Positions 44,419 to 54,043 of a stretch of 64,000 bases of DNA are shown piece by piece (positions within the stretch are counted from its first letter, which is position 1; every line of letters starts with the position of its first letter). Location: NCBI GenBank assembly GCA_963726785.1, contig CAVSDJ010000007.1:2480001-2544000 (forward strand), read 5' to 3'. Made by a program: the position numbers and the translations under genes. The notes beneath the pieces are model-generated. The model was given only the letters and a program-made list of their open reading frames with translations, was not told the DNA's origin and did not search any database. The stretch comes from DATEKX01 sp963726785. Lineage in GTDB: Bacteria; Acidobacteriota; Blastocatellia; UBA7656.

Positions 44419-44859
44419 ATGGCAAAACTCACTGACGAAAAAGTCGCGATGGCTTTTCAACCTTACCTTGAGCCGGGCGAACAAATCTATCACGGGGCCT
44501 TCGGCGTCAAACAGCCTAATATTCTGGCTATGATTCCACTCTTCATTCTCGGCGTGTTGCCGGGCGTGATAGCTACGCAGATATTGACGAAGAATTACAT
44601 TGTGGCGTTGACCGACCGCCGCTTCATCGTGCTGCAAGTAGCCTCGATGGGCAATCTGACAGTCAAAGAAATGATGGAGTACAGGCTTAACAACCTGCCT
44701 CCGGTCGAAGCTTCAACCGGAGCGCTGTTCACGCACATAAAGATCAAAGACCCCGCGCGCCCGTTCGTCGCCAAGTTCCATCGGTTGGGAATGCCAAACA
44801 ATCGCATGCACACTCAAGCTATGGAAGCCGCTCTCACAGGCAGGCCGTTGAGAACGTAG
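44419..44859 (+). CDS. small membrane protein with PH-like domain
   Basis: 146 residues from the ATG at 44419, preceded by GGGAGG. A hydrophobic helix (ILAMIPLFILGVLPGVIATQI, residues about 33-53) is followed by a beta-rich bacterial PH-like module (YIVALTDRRFIVLQV, then LTVKEMMEYRLNNLPPVEAS). Proteins of this kind occur widely as membrane-associated modules of unknown role. Confidence 0.68.
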   Translation: MAKLTDEKVAMAFQPYLEPGEQIYHGAFGVKQPNILAMIPLFILGVLPGVIATQILTKNYIVALTDRRFIVLQVASMGNLTVKEMMEYRLNNLPPVEASTGALFTHIKIKDPARPFVAKFHRLGMPNNRMHTQAMEAALTGRPLRT

Positions 44860-44961
44860 CGTAATAAAAGTTGAAGCACGATAAAACACCGGCAGCAGCT
44901 TGATGAGCAGGCCGTTACATCTGCTCATCAAGTTCTACAATCGCAATCGCGCAGAGGAACT

Positions 44962-45249
44962 ATGAGAGAAGAACAGACAAGCGCAGGAAATATCGGCGGG
45001 TACAGTCGAGTCTGCCCGTTTTGCGGTTCTCCATCGCCTGAACTGCGATGCCCTACGTGCGGACTGGACACGACAGCGCCGCGACGGCCTTGCCCTAATT
45101 GCAAGCGAATGATACCGACCGCCAATACGTTTTGCTCAAACTGCGGCGCGAAGTTCAAAGGCGAGATGCGTTGGAAAGTTCCGCTGATAATTCTGATCTT
45201 TGTCATCTTTTTCATCCTCAGCGTTTTGATAAGAGTGCTAATGGGATGA
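44962..45249 (+). CDS. double zinc-ribbon membrane protein
   Basis: 95 residues with two zinc ribbons, CPFCGS...CPTCG at about 18-35 and CPNC...CSNCG at about 43-62, and one C-terminal membrane helix (PLIILIFVIFFILSVLIRVL). The layout is a tail-anchored zinc-ribbon protein; function unknown. It follows the PH-like gene by about 100 bases on the same strand. Confidence 0.75.
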   Translation: MREEQTSAGNIGGYSRVCPFCGSPSPELRCPTCGLDTTAPRRPCPNCKRMIPTANTFCSNCGAKFKGEMRWKVPLIILIFVIFFILSVLIRVLMG

Positions 45250-45503
45250 CGCGGCAAATGACGCCGCGTCTCAAAGCCTGACTCATCATTTCGTACCTGT
45301 TCTTGTTGCTTTCGTTCCAAAATTCAGAGCCTTCATACCAAAACCGTTGCCTTCCAACATCACCCGGCTTAAGGTCAACGCCGAAGCGCGAGAGGCGCGA
45401 GCGCAAAAACACACACAGGTGAATGCCTGACGCAAGTGTCCTTGATCCGGATGCGTCTCGCGCCTTGAGCGTCCCATCTTTTTCACAGAGGGGTCGACTA
45501 CTG

Positions 45504-46865
45504 ATGGCTACCGTTACTCATTTGAAAGCCGTTGAAACCGAAAGCGCGCGTGATACATCGGGCATCGGCGGCCACCCGCGAGGCTTGACTACTCTTTTCT
45601 TCACAGAGTTCTGGGAGCGATTCAGCTATTACGGCATGCGCGCAATACTCGTGCTTTACATGGCTGCGCCTGCGTCTCAGGGCGGGCTTGAATTCGATAC
45701 CGCGAAGGCCACAAGCATCTATGGCACATACACGATGTCTGTCTATCTGACATCTCTGCCGGGCGGCTGGCTGGCAGACCGTTTATTAGGCGCGAGGCTG
45801 GCTGTGCTGTTAGGCGGCATCACCATCGCGCTCGGCCATTTCGCTATGGCAGTTGATTCGATGTCGTTTTTTTACGGCGGCATGATCTTGATAGCTATAG
45901 GCACGGGCTTGCTCAAGCCTAACATCAGCACGATGGTCGGCGGCCTCTACGGCGAAGACGACCCGCGCCGCGATGGGGGCTTCTCGATTTTTTACATGGG
46001 AATCAATCTCGGCGGCATGGTCGCCGCTCTCGTGTGCGGCTATCTCGGACAGCGAGTCAATTATCACGTAGGTTTCGCAGCCGCAGGTGTAGGCATGGTG
46101 TTTGGCCTCGTTCAATACGTAGCTCATCGCAAGCGACTGGCTAAGGTCGGCGCTCGAAACAAGCGGGCGAGCGAAGAAAAGACAGTCATTATCAAGCAGC
46201 CTATGACAGCAGAAGAAAAGAAGAGGTTGGTCGTCATAGGCTTTCTGTTTCTGTTTTCGATTCTATTCTGGACAGCATTCGAGCAGACAGGGTCGAGCTT
46301 CAATCTTTTCGCCGACCGACAAACCCGCAACCAGATATTCGGGTATGAATTCCCTTCGAGCTGGTTTCAATCCGTCAACTCGTTCTTCATCCTCGCGCTT
46401 GCTCCGGTATTTGCTTGGCTGTGGGCGCGATGGGGGAAACGTCAGCCTTCAAGCCCTTCCAAGTTTTCGTTCGCCCTGCTGTGCGCCGGTTTGGGTCTGT
46501 TCATAATGGCACTTGCCTCATCGCTAACAAGCTCAGGCAAAGTCAGTCCCCTGTGGCTCGTCGCGCTTTATTTTATTCACACGGTCGGAGAACTTTGCCT
46601 CAGTCCGGTTGGCCTCAGCACTGTAACAAAGCTTGCGCCAGCGAGAATGGTCGGGCTGATGATGGGCGTGTGGTTTCTTTCGATTGCGATTGGCAACAAG
46701 TTCGCAGGGTGGGCGGCAGGCTTTTATCGCGACGATGCGGGCGCTCTGTTTCGATTATTCGGAACGCTTGGTCTGGTAACCATTGCGGGCGCGGTAATGG
46801 TGGCTTTGTTGACTCCGTTCATTCGTCGGCTCATATCGGGTCAGTCGGCGAATGCGAATCAGTAG
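45504..46865 (+). CDS. POT/PTR2-family oligopeptide:proton symporter
   Basis: 453 residues from the ATG at 45504. The family signature is FFTEFWERFSYYGMRAIL near residue 30 (the ExxER proton-coupling motif) and there are about 14 membrane helices. This major-facilitator subfamily imports di- and tripeptides with protons. Longer frames start upstream but add no family sequence. The stop codon lies inside the left arm of a palindromic repeat. Confidence 0.9.
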   Translation: MATVTHLKAVETESARDTSGIGGHPRGLTTLFFTEFWERFSYYGMRAILVLYMAAPASQGGLEFDTAKATSIYGTYTMSVYLTSLPGGWLADRLLGARLAVLLGGITIALGHFAMAVDSMSFFYGGMILIAIGTGLLKPNISTMVGGLYGEDDPRRDGGFSIFYMGINLGGMVAALVCGYLGQRVNYHVGFAAAGVGMVFGLVQYVAHRKRLAKVGARNKRASEEKTVIIKQPMTAEEKKRLVVIGFLFLFSILFWTAFEQTGSSFNLFADRQTRNQIFGYEFPSSWFQSVNSFFILALAPVFAWLWARWGKRQPSSPSKFSFALLCAGLGLFIMALASSLTSSGKVSPLWLVALYFIHTVGELCLSPVGLSTVTKLAPARMVGLMMGVWFLSIAIGNKFAGWAAGFYRDDAGALFRLFGTLGLVTIAGAVMVALLTPFIRRLISGQSANANQ

Positions 46866-46908
46866 CCTTGGTGTCGGCGCAGAGCGCGCGCTGACGACAG
46901 GGCTACTG
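46860..46908. repeat. palindromic repeat overlapping a stop codon
   Basis: Outer arms 46860-46867 and 46901-46908 (CAGTAGCC/GGCTACTG) with an inner imperfect stem. It has the same outer bases as the palindromes at 7449 and 63762 and supplies the stop codon of the peptide transporter gene. Confidence 0.65.
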
Positions 46909-47059
46909 ATAATACCTTGTCACACGTATTTATTGGTTCGTCCCCGAAGCCGAGACCTTTATCCCAAACCTCTTCTCCTTTTATTATGTGACCGATAGTA
47001 TTATTATTTAACAAACACAAGCTTTCTCCAGCGCCGTGCCCGGACAGGGAGGTTTTGAA

Positions 47060-48664
47060 ATGCAGGTTATAAGCATTGAATACTTGCGCGCGACGAGCCG
47101 GACAACTCGATTTATAATTGCCTTTGCAATACTCGTCGCGATGGCGGGTTCGCAAGCCGTGGCTGCTGCGCCAGAAGAGCAGAAGGTAAAAGACCCGAAT
47201 AACAAGATTTACCGCGAAGGCTTGAAGGCCATGCGCGCGGGTCGTTATGAAGACGCGATAAAAATCTATCGCGAAATTCTTGGCCGCGACAGCAGCGACG
47301 TGCAGGCTCACCTGCTGACTGCGCATGCGTATCTCAAGAATCAAAATTATCGCCTCTGCTTTGACGAAGCTTCGGAAGCGCTTAAACTCGACCCGAACAA
47401 CGCGCGCGGGTACGCGCTTCGAGCTTCGGCCCTGCTTCGCTCCGGTCATATTAATAACGCAATCGAAGCACTCCGTCAGGCTTTCAAGTTCGACCCAAAA
47501 GAGCCCCTGGCTTTCTGGGCCGCCGCAGAGATTGATTACTACGATGGCCGTTCTGCCGACGCTCGCTCGCGAGCTTACCAGGCGCACCTGCTCGACCCGG
47601 AAGAGCCTGATTACGTGTTGACGTTTGCTCACGCTTCGTCGCGGATCGAGATGTTCAAGGATGCGGCAGATGCGCTCAAGCTTTTTCTGCAACTCGCGCC
47701 TAAGAACGACACCGACCGCCGCGATTCAATAGAAGGATTGATTCGGTTCTATACCAGGCTGGCCGGATTGAAAGTTCACGAAGTGAGCGGGCCGAAGGTC
47801 GCTGATATTGCTTTCCAGTTGCGCTCAGACCGCCGTCCCTACTTGCGAATAAAGATCAACGGGCGCGACGCGACTTTTGTGATAGACACAGGCTCAGGCT
47901 TTACGGTCATCTCTGAAGAGGCTGCGAAACGGCTCGGCGTTTCCGAAGTGTCGCGCGGAGGCAAATCTCAGGCGTTTGGCGGCGACGGGAAGTTCAAGAT
48001 AGTCTACGGCCTTGTCAAATCGCTTGAGATGGGCAATGTGAAAGTGAAATCGGTTCCGTGCTACATCCGCCATTTTCATGTTGCCGACGGGACTGACAAA
48101 GGCGAACAGGCCGACGGCTATATCGGATTATCTGTTCTGTCGCACTTCTTGATGGAGCTTGATTACAAAGAGCACGTGTTGCGACTCGACCGCAGCGAGA
48201 ACGCGACTTTGACGGCCCCGCCTTCCGCGACAGTGGTTCCTTTCCGCAGAACTCACAACGGGTTGATAAGCATCGAGACGGAATTCGAGGGCAACCGGCA
48301 TATAAATGCGATACTCGATTCGGGCGCAAGCTCGTCGGTTATCTCTTCCGAAGCCGTACAGCGATTAAACATGAGCGAGCAGATAATCAAAGGCGAGACT
48401 ACGCGAGTATTCGGCGCGGCGGGCATAGCCGATAACGTCGCCCTGCTGTTCATTCGCCAGTGCCGAGTCGCCAACCTTCAGCGTGAAAACATTCGCGCGC
48501 TGGTGTTGGACTTTGGCGCGATCAATGAAACTTCCGGGTTTGAGCAGAGCGGGATACTCGGCGGCGATTTCATGAAGAACTTTCACATCACGATAGACTT
48601 CAATCGCTCGCTAGTGGCCTTCATCCCTCATGCGGAAAGCGGCTCGCGTCTCAATTATAGATGA
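47060..48664 (+). CDS. secreted TPR protein with two retropepsin-like aspartic domains
   Basis: 534 residues. A signal peptide (RFIIAFAILVAMAGSQAVA) is followed by about five TPR repeats (residues 45-230) and then two clan AA aspartic-protease-like halves, with FVIDTGSG near residue 280 and AILDSGAS near 425. A two-lobed, pepsin-like arrangement in one chain is suggested. GGAGG precedes the ATG at 47060. It is likely a periplasmic protease; the target is unknown. Confidence 0.82.
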   Translation: MQVISIEYLRATSRTTRFIIAFAILVAMAGSQAVAAAPEEQKVKDPNNKIYREGLKAMRAGRYEDAIKIYREILGRDSSDVQAHLLTAHAYLKNQNYRLCFDEASEALKLDPNNARGYALRASALLRSGHINNAIEALRQAFKFDPKEPLAFWAAAEIDYYDGRSADARSRAYQAHLLDPEEPDYVLTFAHASSRIEMFKDAADALKLFLQLAPKNDTDRRDSIEGLIRFYTRLAGLKVHEVSGPKVADIAFQLRSDRRPYLRIKINGRDATFVIDTGSGFTVISEEAAKRLGVSEVSRGGKSQAFGGDGKFKIVYGLVKSLEMGNVKVKSVPCYIRHFHVADGTDKGEQADGYIGLSVLSHFLMELDYKEHVLRLDRSENATLTAPPSATVVPFRRTHNGLISIETEFEGNRHINAILDSGASSSVISSEAVQRLNMSEQIIKGETTRVFGAAGIADNVALLFIRQCRVANLQRENIRALVLDFGAINETSGFEQSGILGGDFMKNFHITIDFNRSLVAFIPHAESGSRLNYR

Positions 48665-48667
48665 GGA

Positions 48668-48768
48668 TTCACCGCAGAGACGCAGAGGACGCGCAGAGGT
48701 TACGCAGAGAGTTCTATATTTGCTTACCCTCTGCGCAATCTCTGCGCCCTCTGCGCCTCTGCGGTGAA
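48668..48768. repeat. long imperfect palindrome with CGCAGAG units
   Basis: Left arm about 48668-48710 and right arm about 48727-48768 form a long stem rich in repeated CGCAGAG/CTCTGCG units. This type is common as dispersed repeats in acidobacterial-like genomes. It separates two genes and lies just before the damaged hydrolase gene. Confidence 0.7.
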
Positions 48769-48792
48769 CTCTCTGGTTTCTTTATTAAAGAG

Positions 48793-50209
48793 ATGAATAT
48801 CAAGCGAAATATTATTAAAGCAATCTTGCTGATTACAGTTCTTATCGTGTCGTCGCAAGCTTTGAGCGCGCAGGCGCAAGAGATTCACAGAGGCAAGCTA
48901 CTTGAAAAAGTCATCTGCCGGTCGGACGCGCAACAAAGCTATGCGTTGTATTTGCCGTCCGGTTATACGCACGACAGGCGATGGCCGATAATCTATTGCT
49001 TCGACCCCAGCGCGCGCGGCCAGAGGCCCGTTGAGCGTTTCAAAGACGCTGCCGAAAAGTATGGCTACATCGTCGTAGGCTCGAACAACTCTCGCAACGG
49101 CTCAACCGGAGCATCCCAAGCCGCAGCCAACGCGATGCTCGAAGGATACGCAGGCGCGGTTCTCCATAGATGAGCGTCGCGTCTATACGGCGGGCTTTTC
49201 CGGCGGCGCGCGAGTCGCTTCGAGCGTCGGCTACGCGCTTACGGGGACAATCGCGGGAGTCATCGCCTGCGGCGCAGGTTTCCCGCAAGGCTTAAGCCCG
49301 TCGCGTTCTACCCCGTTCCCATTTTTCGGCATAGCGGGCATCGAAGATTTCAACTTTCCCGAAGTTAAGCAACTCGCGCGCGCGCTCGACAGCTACGGGA
49401 TCGCGAGTCGAGTCGCGGTCTTCGAAGGCGCTCACGAATGGCCGCCTTCGTCCGTCTGCGTCGAGGCCGTTGAGTGGATGGAATTGCAAGCGATGAAATC
49501 AGGCAGGCGGGCGAAAGACGAACGGCTCATCGAAGAGTTGTTCAATAAAAACGTTGAACGCGCTCGCGGACAGGAAGCAGCCGGGAAACTCTACGATGCT
49601 TTCGTTTCTCAAGACGCGATTGCTCACGACTTCAAAGGGCTGAAGGATGTAAGCGAATTTGAAAAGCGCGCCGCCGAATTGAAAGAGCGGAAAGAAGTAA
49701 AGCAAGCGATCAAGCAAGAGACGGAGATGGAGAAAGAGCAAAAGAGACGTGTGGATGAATTGTTCGCGCTCAGAAACTCTTTGCAAGATTCCGAATTGAG
49801 CGTCATCGCGCTCGCAGACCTGAAAAGAAATATCGCAAATCTCAGGAAGAAATTAGAAGATAAAGAACTTAGCGCCGAAAGAATCGTCGCGCGCCGCGTG
49901 CTGAATCAGGTGCTCGTGTCTCTATTTGAAATCGCGAACGAGTTGACCATTCGCAAGCAGTACGATCAGGCCGCGCAGAATCTCTCGATAGTCGTTCTCA
50001 TAATGCCTGATAACCCGCGAGCGCATTACAACCTTGCCTGCGCTTACGCGCTCAACAAAGACAAGAACCGCGCAATCGAAGCGTTAAAGAAATCGCTCGA
50101 AAAAGGATTCAACGACCGGGCGGCCCTTGAAAGCGACAAGGAGTTGGACTCGCTCCGCGAAGATGCGGATTACAAGCGCATAGTCGAAGACCTGAAGAAG
50201 AAATCTTAG
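48793..50209 (+). pseudogene. secreted alpha/beta-hydrolase with TPR tail, broken by a one-base frameshift
   Basis: The first frame starts MNIKRNII with a signal peptide (ILLITVLIVSSQALSAQA) and includes ALYLPSGY and IIYCFDPSARG of an esterase/PHB-depolymerase-like fold, then stops at 49173. The other frame continues RFSIDERRVYTAGFSGGARVA (nucleophile elbow GFSGG), HEWPP (likely catalytic His) and, after a charged helix, TPR-like repeats to 50209. Removing one G from GG at 49144-49145 restores the reading EDTQARFSIDE. The gene is otherwise intact, so this is a recent lesion or an assembly error. Confidence 0.72.
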
Positions 50210-50295
50210 CTGCTAATTTTTCCTTGCAAAATAATTACCCAGCCGCTAACGCAGCACAATGGGCTAAGAGTTGTCTTTCAAAAGGTCTAATTAAC

Positions 50296-51450
50296 ATGGC
50301 CTCAGTCAGTTCTGACCACAAAAAAGATTTGCGCCATCGTGTCTTAAAGTGGGCGATCATCTTTGGCGCGTGGACGCTGGTCGGCCTGCTTATGACGAGC
50401 CAGGACTATGTTCGCCAGATTCGCGCGGGCCGCCACCCCGACTGGCAAAAAATGCTTTTCCTGGTCGAACTGCCGTTCGCTTATCTTTGGGCATTATTCA
50501 CGCCGTTGCTGTTTAATCTCTCGCGGCGCTTTCCAATAGAACGCGGGCGATTGCTTCGCAACACGCTCGTTCACATAGCTGTGAGCCTGTTGCTCTCTAT
50601 CATCACGATGGTAGGGTTCAGCACGGTCAACACCTTTCTGTTTGCGGCAGAATCGGAAAGATACTTCTCGTTTGCGCGCGTGGTCGCGTCTGTTTACACC
50701 TTCTTCGATTATTACATGCTGATCTACTGGCTGATCGTGATGATAAGCCACGCGATTTATTATTACACGCGATTTCGAGAAGGCGAGCTTCGAGCTTCGC
50801 AGCTTCAAGCGCAACTGGCGCAAGCCGAACTTCAAGCGCTCAAGATGCAACTGCATCCACATTTTTTATTCAACACGCTTCACTCTATCTCCGCGCTTCA
50901 GCTTAAAGACATCGAAGCAGCAAACCGAATGATCGCTCGGCTCGGCGATTTCCTGCGGCTCACTTTAGACAACTCCGGCGCGCAGGAAGTAACGCTTCAA
51001 AAAGAGCTTGAGTTCTTGAAGTGTTATCTCGAAATCGAAAGCATACGGTTTCAAGATCGCCTTTCGGTGAACATGGACATCGAGCCTCAGACGCTGGACG
51101 CGCGAGTGCCGAACCTCATCCTGCAACCGATTGTCGAAAACGCAATCAAACACGGCATCTCGCCGCGCGCCGCGCCCGGGCGCATCAGCATTCGAGTCCG
51201 CCGCGCTAACGGGCTGCTCGAAATCGAGGTCGAAGACAACGGGCGCGGGCTGCAATCGAACGGAAGGGCGGGCAATAGAGTTAAAGAAGGGCTGGGCCTG
51301 TCAAACACGCGAGCGCGATTGGATCAGCTATACGGCTCAAGCTATCGCCTGGATTTGGCGAACGTTTCAGAAGGCGGGCTGCGCGTGACTCTAGAGATAC
51401 CTTTGAAGGCAGTCGCGACCGGCGCGCAGTTGAATGGAGATGGCGCATGA
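50296..51450 (+). CDS. LytS-type sensor histidine kinase
   Basis: 384 residues from the ATG at 50296. About four membrane helices fill residues 15-160, then a coiled helix (LRASQLQAQLAQAELQALKMQ) leads into the His_kinase domain HPHFLFNTLHSISAL (phospho-His near 215) and an ATPase domain with QPIVENAIKHG and VEDNGRG. It overlaps the following response-regulator gene by four bases and must form a two-component pair with it. Confidence 0.92.
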   Translation: MASVSSDHKKDLRHRVLKWAIIFGAWTLVGLLMTSQDYVRQIRAGRHPDWQKMLFLVELPFAYLWALFTPLLFNLSRRFPIERGRLLRNTLVHIAVSLLLSIITMVGFSTVNTFLFAAESERYFSFARVVASVYTFFDYYMLIYWLIVMISHAIYYYTRFREGELRASQLQAQLAQAELQALKMQLHPHFLFNTLHSISALQLKDIEAANRMIARLGDFLRLTLDNSGAQEVTLQKELEFLKCYLEIESIRFQDRLSVNMDIEPQTLDARVPNLILQPIVENAIKHGISPRAAPGRISIRVRRANGLLEIEVEDNGRGLQSNGRAGNRVKEGLGLSNTRARLDQLYGSSYRLDLANVSEGGLRVTLEIPLKAVATGAQLNGDGA

Positions 51451-52214
51451 AAGATGCGAAAACAATTCGTGCCCTTGTCGTAGACGACGAACCGCTCGCC
51501 CGCGAAATCATCCGCGAGATGATTCGCCGCGACTCAGAGATTTCAGTCGTAGGCGAGTGCGGTAACGGCTTGGATGCCGTAACGATGATTGAAACAGAGC
51601 GCCCTGACATGGTTTTTCTCGATATACAGATGCCCGAAATGGACGGCTTCGCGGTGATCGAAGCGGTCGGCGCGCAGGCTATGCCCGTTGTGATTTTTGT
51701 TACGGCTTACGATCAATACGCGGTGAACGCTTTCAAAGTACACGCGCTCGATTACATCTTAAAGCCGTTCGATTGGGAGCGATTCGCAGACGCATTGCTG
51801 CGAGCGAAATCGCAAATCAGACGCGAGAGCGACTTGAGCGATAAGCTCGATGCGTTGCTGCGACAGATGAGAAAAAAACATGACTTCGTCGAGCGGCTCA
51901 TAATCAAAACCAACGGGCGAGTGATTTTTTTGAGAACAGAAGAGATTGACTGGATAGAAGCCGAAGGGAATTATGTGCGCCTGCACGTCGGCAAAGATTC
52001 GTACCTGCAGCGAGACACCATCGGCGGCATGGAAGCGAAGCTTGATCCGACACAGTTCCCGCGCATTCATCGTTCGGCAATAGTCAACATAGACCGAGTT
52101 CAGGAATTGCGGCCATGGTTTCAAGGAGATTATTGCGTGATCCTCAGAAATGGAAAAGAACTTCCGCTCAGTCGCAACTACTGGGACAAGTTGCGCCAGA
52201 TTCTAGGAAGGTAA
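51447..52214 (+). CDS. LytTR-family response regulator
   Basis: 255 residues: a receiver domain with acidic residues LVVDDEP, phospho-Asp in VFLDIQMPEMDG (near 56) and Lys in LKPFDWERF, then a LytTR DNA-binding domain (WIEAEGNYVRLHV, HRSAIVNIDRVQEL). It probably controls genes together with the upstream kinase; targets are unknown. Confidence 0.93.
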   Translation: MKDAKTIRALVVDDEPLAREIIREMIRRDSEISVVGECGNGLDAVTMIETERPDMVFLDIQMPEMDGFAVIEAVGAQAMPVVIFVTAYDQYAVNAFKVHALDYILKPFDWERFADALLRAKSQIRRESDLSDKLDALLRQMRKKHDFVERLIIKTNGRVIFLRTEEIDWIEAEGNYVRLHVGKDSYLQRDTIGGMEAKLDPTQFPRIHRSAIVNIDRVQELRPWFQGDYCVILRNGKELPLSRNYWDKLRQILGR

Positions 52215-52248
52215 TCCATCGAACAAGGATGTAACGATGAGGAGCTAT

Positions 52249-52326
52249 CCAGCCGCGTAGCGGCGCGTGAGTTTAGCCGTGCACTGAAGTACACGGCTAA
52301 ATTCAACCTGCCGCTAACGCGGCTGG
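52249..52326. repeat. nested palindrome between two genes
   Basis: Outer arms 52249-52263 and 52311-52326 (one-base bulge) enclose an inner perfect 10-bp stem, 52272-52281 with 52292-52301. A dispersed palindromic repeat that may end the kinase-regulator transcript. Confidence 0.7.
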
Positions 52327-52347
52327 GCAGGCCGAGGAGTTACAATA

Positions 52348-53250
52348 ATGATAAGAAAAATTCTCGCTTTTATAATCACCTTTACGATTGGTCAAATCGC
52401 GTTCGCTCAAAAGATGAGCAATCAGGTGACGCTCGATTCGCTTGTAGCAGCCGAACGCGGATTTGCCAGTGCATCAGTCGCAAAAGGCACACGCGAAGCT
52501 TTCATCATGAACCTGGCCGATGACAGCACGCTTTTTCGCCCGCACGCCGTAGCTGGCAAGAAGTGGATGCTGGAACAACCCGCGCGACCGGGACTGCTGA
52601 CGTGGCAGCCGATCTTCGCAGACGTATCGGCTTCGGGCGAACTCGGATACACGACAGGCCCTTGGGAGTTCCGGCGGAACGGGCCAGATGATAAAGAGGT
52701 CGCGCACGGCAACTTCATCTCGCTCTGGAAGAAGCAGGCGGATGGAACGTGGAAGGTCGTCGTTGATACAGGCATCAGCAACCCGCCGCCCGAAACGAAA
52801 CCGGAAGGCGTGCAATCCCCAGGCGTCAACTCTGCGCCTTTGAAAAGCAGGAAAATAAACGTCGCATCCGAACAAGCCATGCTGCTCGACACAGACCGTG
52901 AGTTTTCGCGCGTTTCTGAAAATAAGGGTGCGCTCTCATCTTATCTTGCTTATACGACGGATGATGTGAGGGTTTTTCGAGAAGAGAAATTTCCATTCAT
53001 CGGAAAGCAAGCCATGCAAGCATTGCTGTCTGAGCAGGCAGGGCTATTGAAATGGCAGCCTGCGAAAGCGGACGTAGCCAGAGCGGGAGATTTGGGCTAC
53101 ACCTATGGCATCGCAGAATTCAAAGCGCCGGGCGCGTCTAAAACAGAGTATTTCAATTACGTGAGAATCTGGAAGAGACAAGCGCAAGGCGCGTGGAAAG
53201 TCGTTTTGGATGCCTTCAATCCGTGCCCGCCGCCTCCTTCGAGTCGGTAA
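52348..53250 (+). CDS. secreted protein with two DUF4440/SnoaL-like domains
   Basis: 300 residues: a signal peptide (ILAFIITFTIGQIAFA) and two copies of an NTF2-like domain (residues 25-150 and 175-300), shown by repeated features such as SGELGYTTGPWEF and AGDLGYTYGIAEF. Each ends WKVVVDTG or WKVVLDAF. Domains of this type occur in SnoaL-like and ketosteroid-isomerase-like proteins; no catalytic residue was recognised here. Confidence 0.75.
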   Translation: MIRKILAFIITFTIGQIAFAQKMSNQVTLDSLVAAERGFASASVAKGTREAFIMNLADDSTLFRPHAVAGKKWMLEQPARPGLLTWQPIFADVSASGELGYTTGPWEFRRNGPDDKEVAHGNFISLWKKQADGTWKVVVDTGISNPPPETKPEGVQSPGVNSAPLKSRKINVASEQAMLLDTDREFSRVSENKGALSSYLAYTTDDVRVFREEKFPFIGKQAMQALLSEQAGLLKWQPAKADVARAGDLGYTYGIAEFKAPGASKTEYFNYVRIWKRQAQGAWKVVLDAFNPCPPPPSSR

Positions 53251-53267
53251 TGTGATTGGAGGAACAT

Positions 53268-53335
53268 CAGTACCGCGAGCGGTAGCGAGCGGGTTGGCTT
53301 GATCGAAGACCCGCTCGCTACCGCTCGCGGTACTG
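53268..53335. repeat. palindromic repeat, 27-bp perfect arms
   Basis: Arms 53268-53294 and 53309-53335 are perfect complements around a 14-base loop (TGGCTTGATCGAAG). It lies between convergent genes. Part of it, including the loop, recurs at 42371-42418. Confidence 0.85.
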
Positions 53336-53344
53336 TTTGTATAC

Positions 53345-54043
53345 TTAGCCTAGAAACTTGTACCCGACGCGATGGACAGTGATGATGTATTTCGGCTCGG
53401 CAGGCGTAGGTTCAATCTTCTGCCGCAGTTTTGCGATGTGGTTGTCAACGGTGCGCGTGAAAGGATAGTTGTCATATCCCCAAACATCGTCCAGCAATTG
53501 ATCGCGTGTGATCGTCTCGCCTCGATGCTGTATGAAATATTTCAATAACTCGAACTCGCGCGGCGACAGTTCAAGCTCTCGCCCGTCTCTTATGGCTTCG
53601 TACTTCTTGAAGTTCAGACTGACATCCCCAATCGCGTAAGACTCGATTTCGGCCACTTGGCGGGTCGCTCGACGCAGGTGAGCGCGGGCTCGCGCGAGCA
53701 GTTCCTTGATGCTGAAAGGCTTCGTCACGTAATCATCAGCGCCCATCTCAAGGCCGATGACTTTATCTATCTCTTGCCCGCGCGCCGTAAGCATTATCAC
53801 AGGCGTATCTACGCCGTTGCTTCTCAACTGGCGGCACACATCAAGCCCGCTCATCTTTGGCAGCATTATGTCGAGCAGTATGAGATCAGGGTGATCTGCG
53901 AGCGCCCGATCAAGGCCTTCGCGCCCATCGCGCGCTACGAGCACGTCATATCCTTCGTACTCGAAATTGTCTCTGAGACCGAGCACCATATCCGGCTCGT
54001 CCTCAATTATTAGGACTTTCTGCAACTTTGTATCCTCCATCAA
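53345..54043 (-). CDS. OmpR/PhoB-family response regulator
   Basis: 232 residues: a receiver with LIIEDEPDM, phospho-Asp in LILLDIMLPKMSG and the Lys of TKPFSIKE, then a winged-helix DNA-binding domain (SPREFELLKYF, VDNHIAKLRQKIE, HRVGYKF). It overlaps the start of the downstream-facing kinase gene by about 40 bases, so the pair is translationally coupled. Confidence 0.92.
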   Translation of the reverse strand: MMEDTKLQKVLIIEDEPDMVLGLRDNFEYEGYDVLVARDGREGLDRALADHPDLILLDIMLPKMSGLDVCRQLRSNGVDTPVIMLTARGQEIDKVIGLEMGADDYVTKPFSIKELLARARAHLRRATRQVAEIESYAIGDVSLNFKKYEAIRDGRELELSPREFELLKYFIQHRGETITRDQLLDDVWGYDNYPFTRTVDNHIAKLRQKIEPTPAEPKYIITVHRVGYKFLG

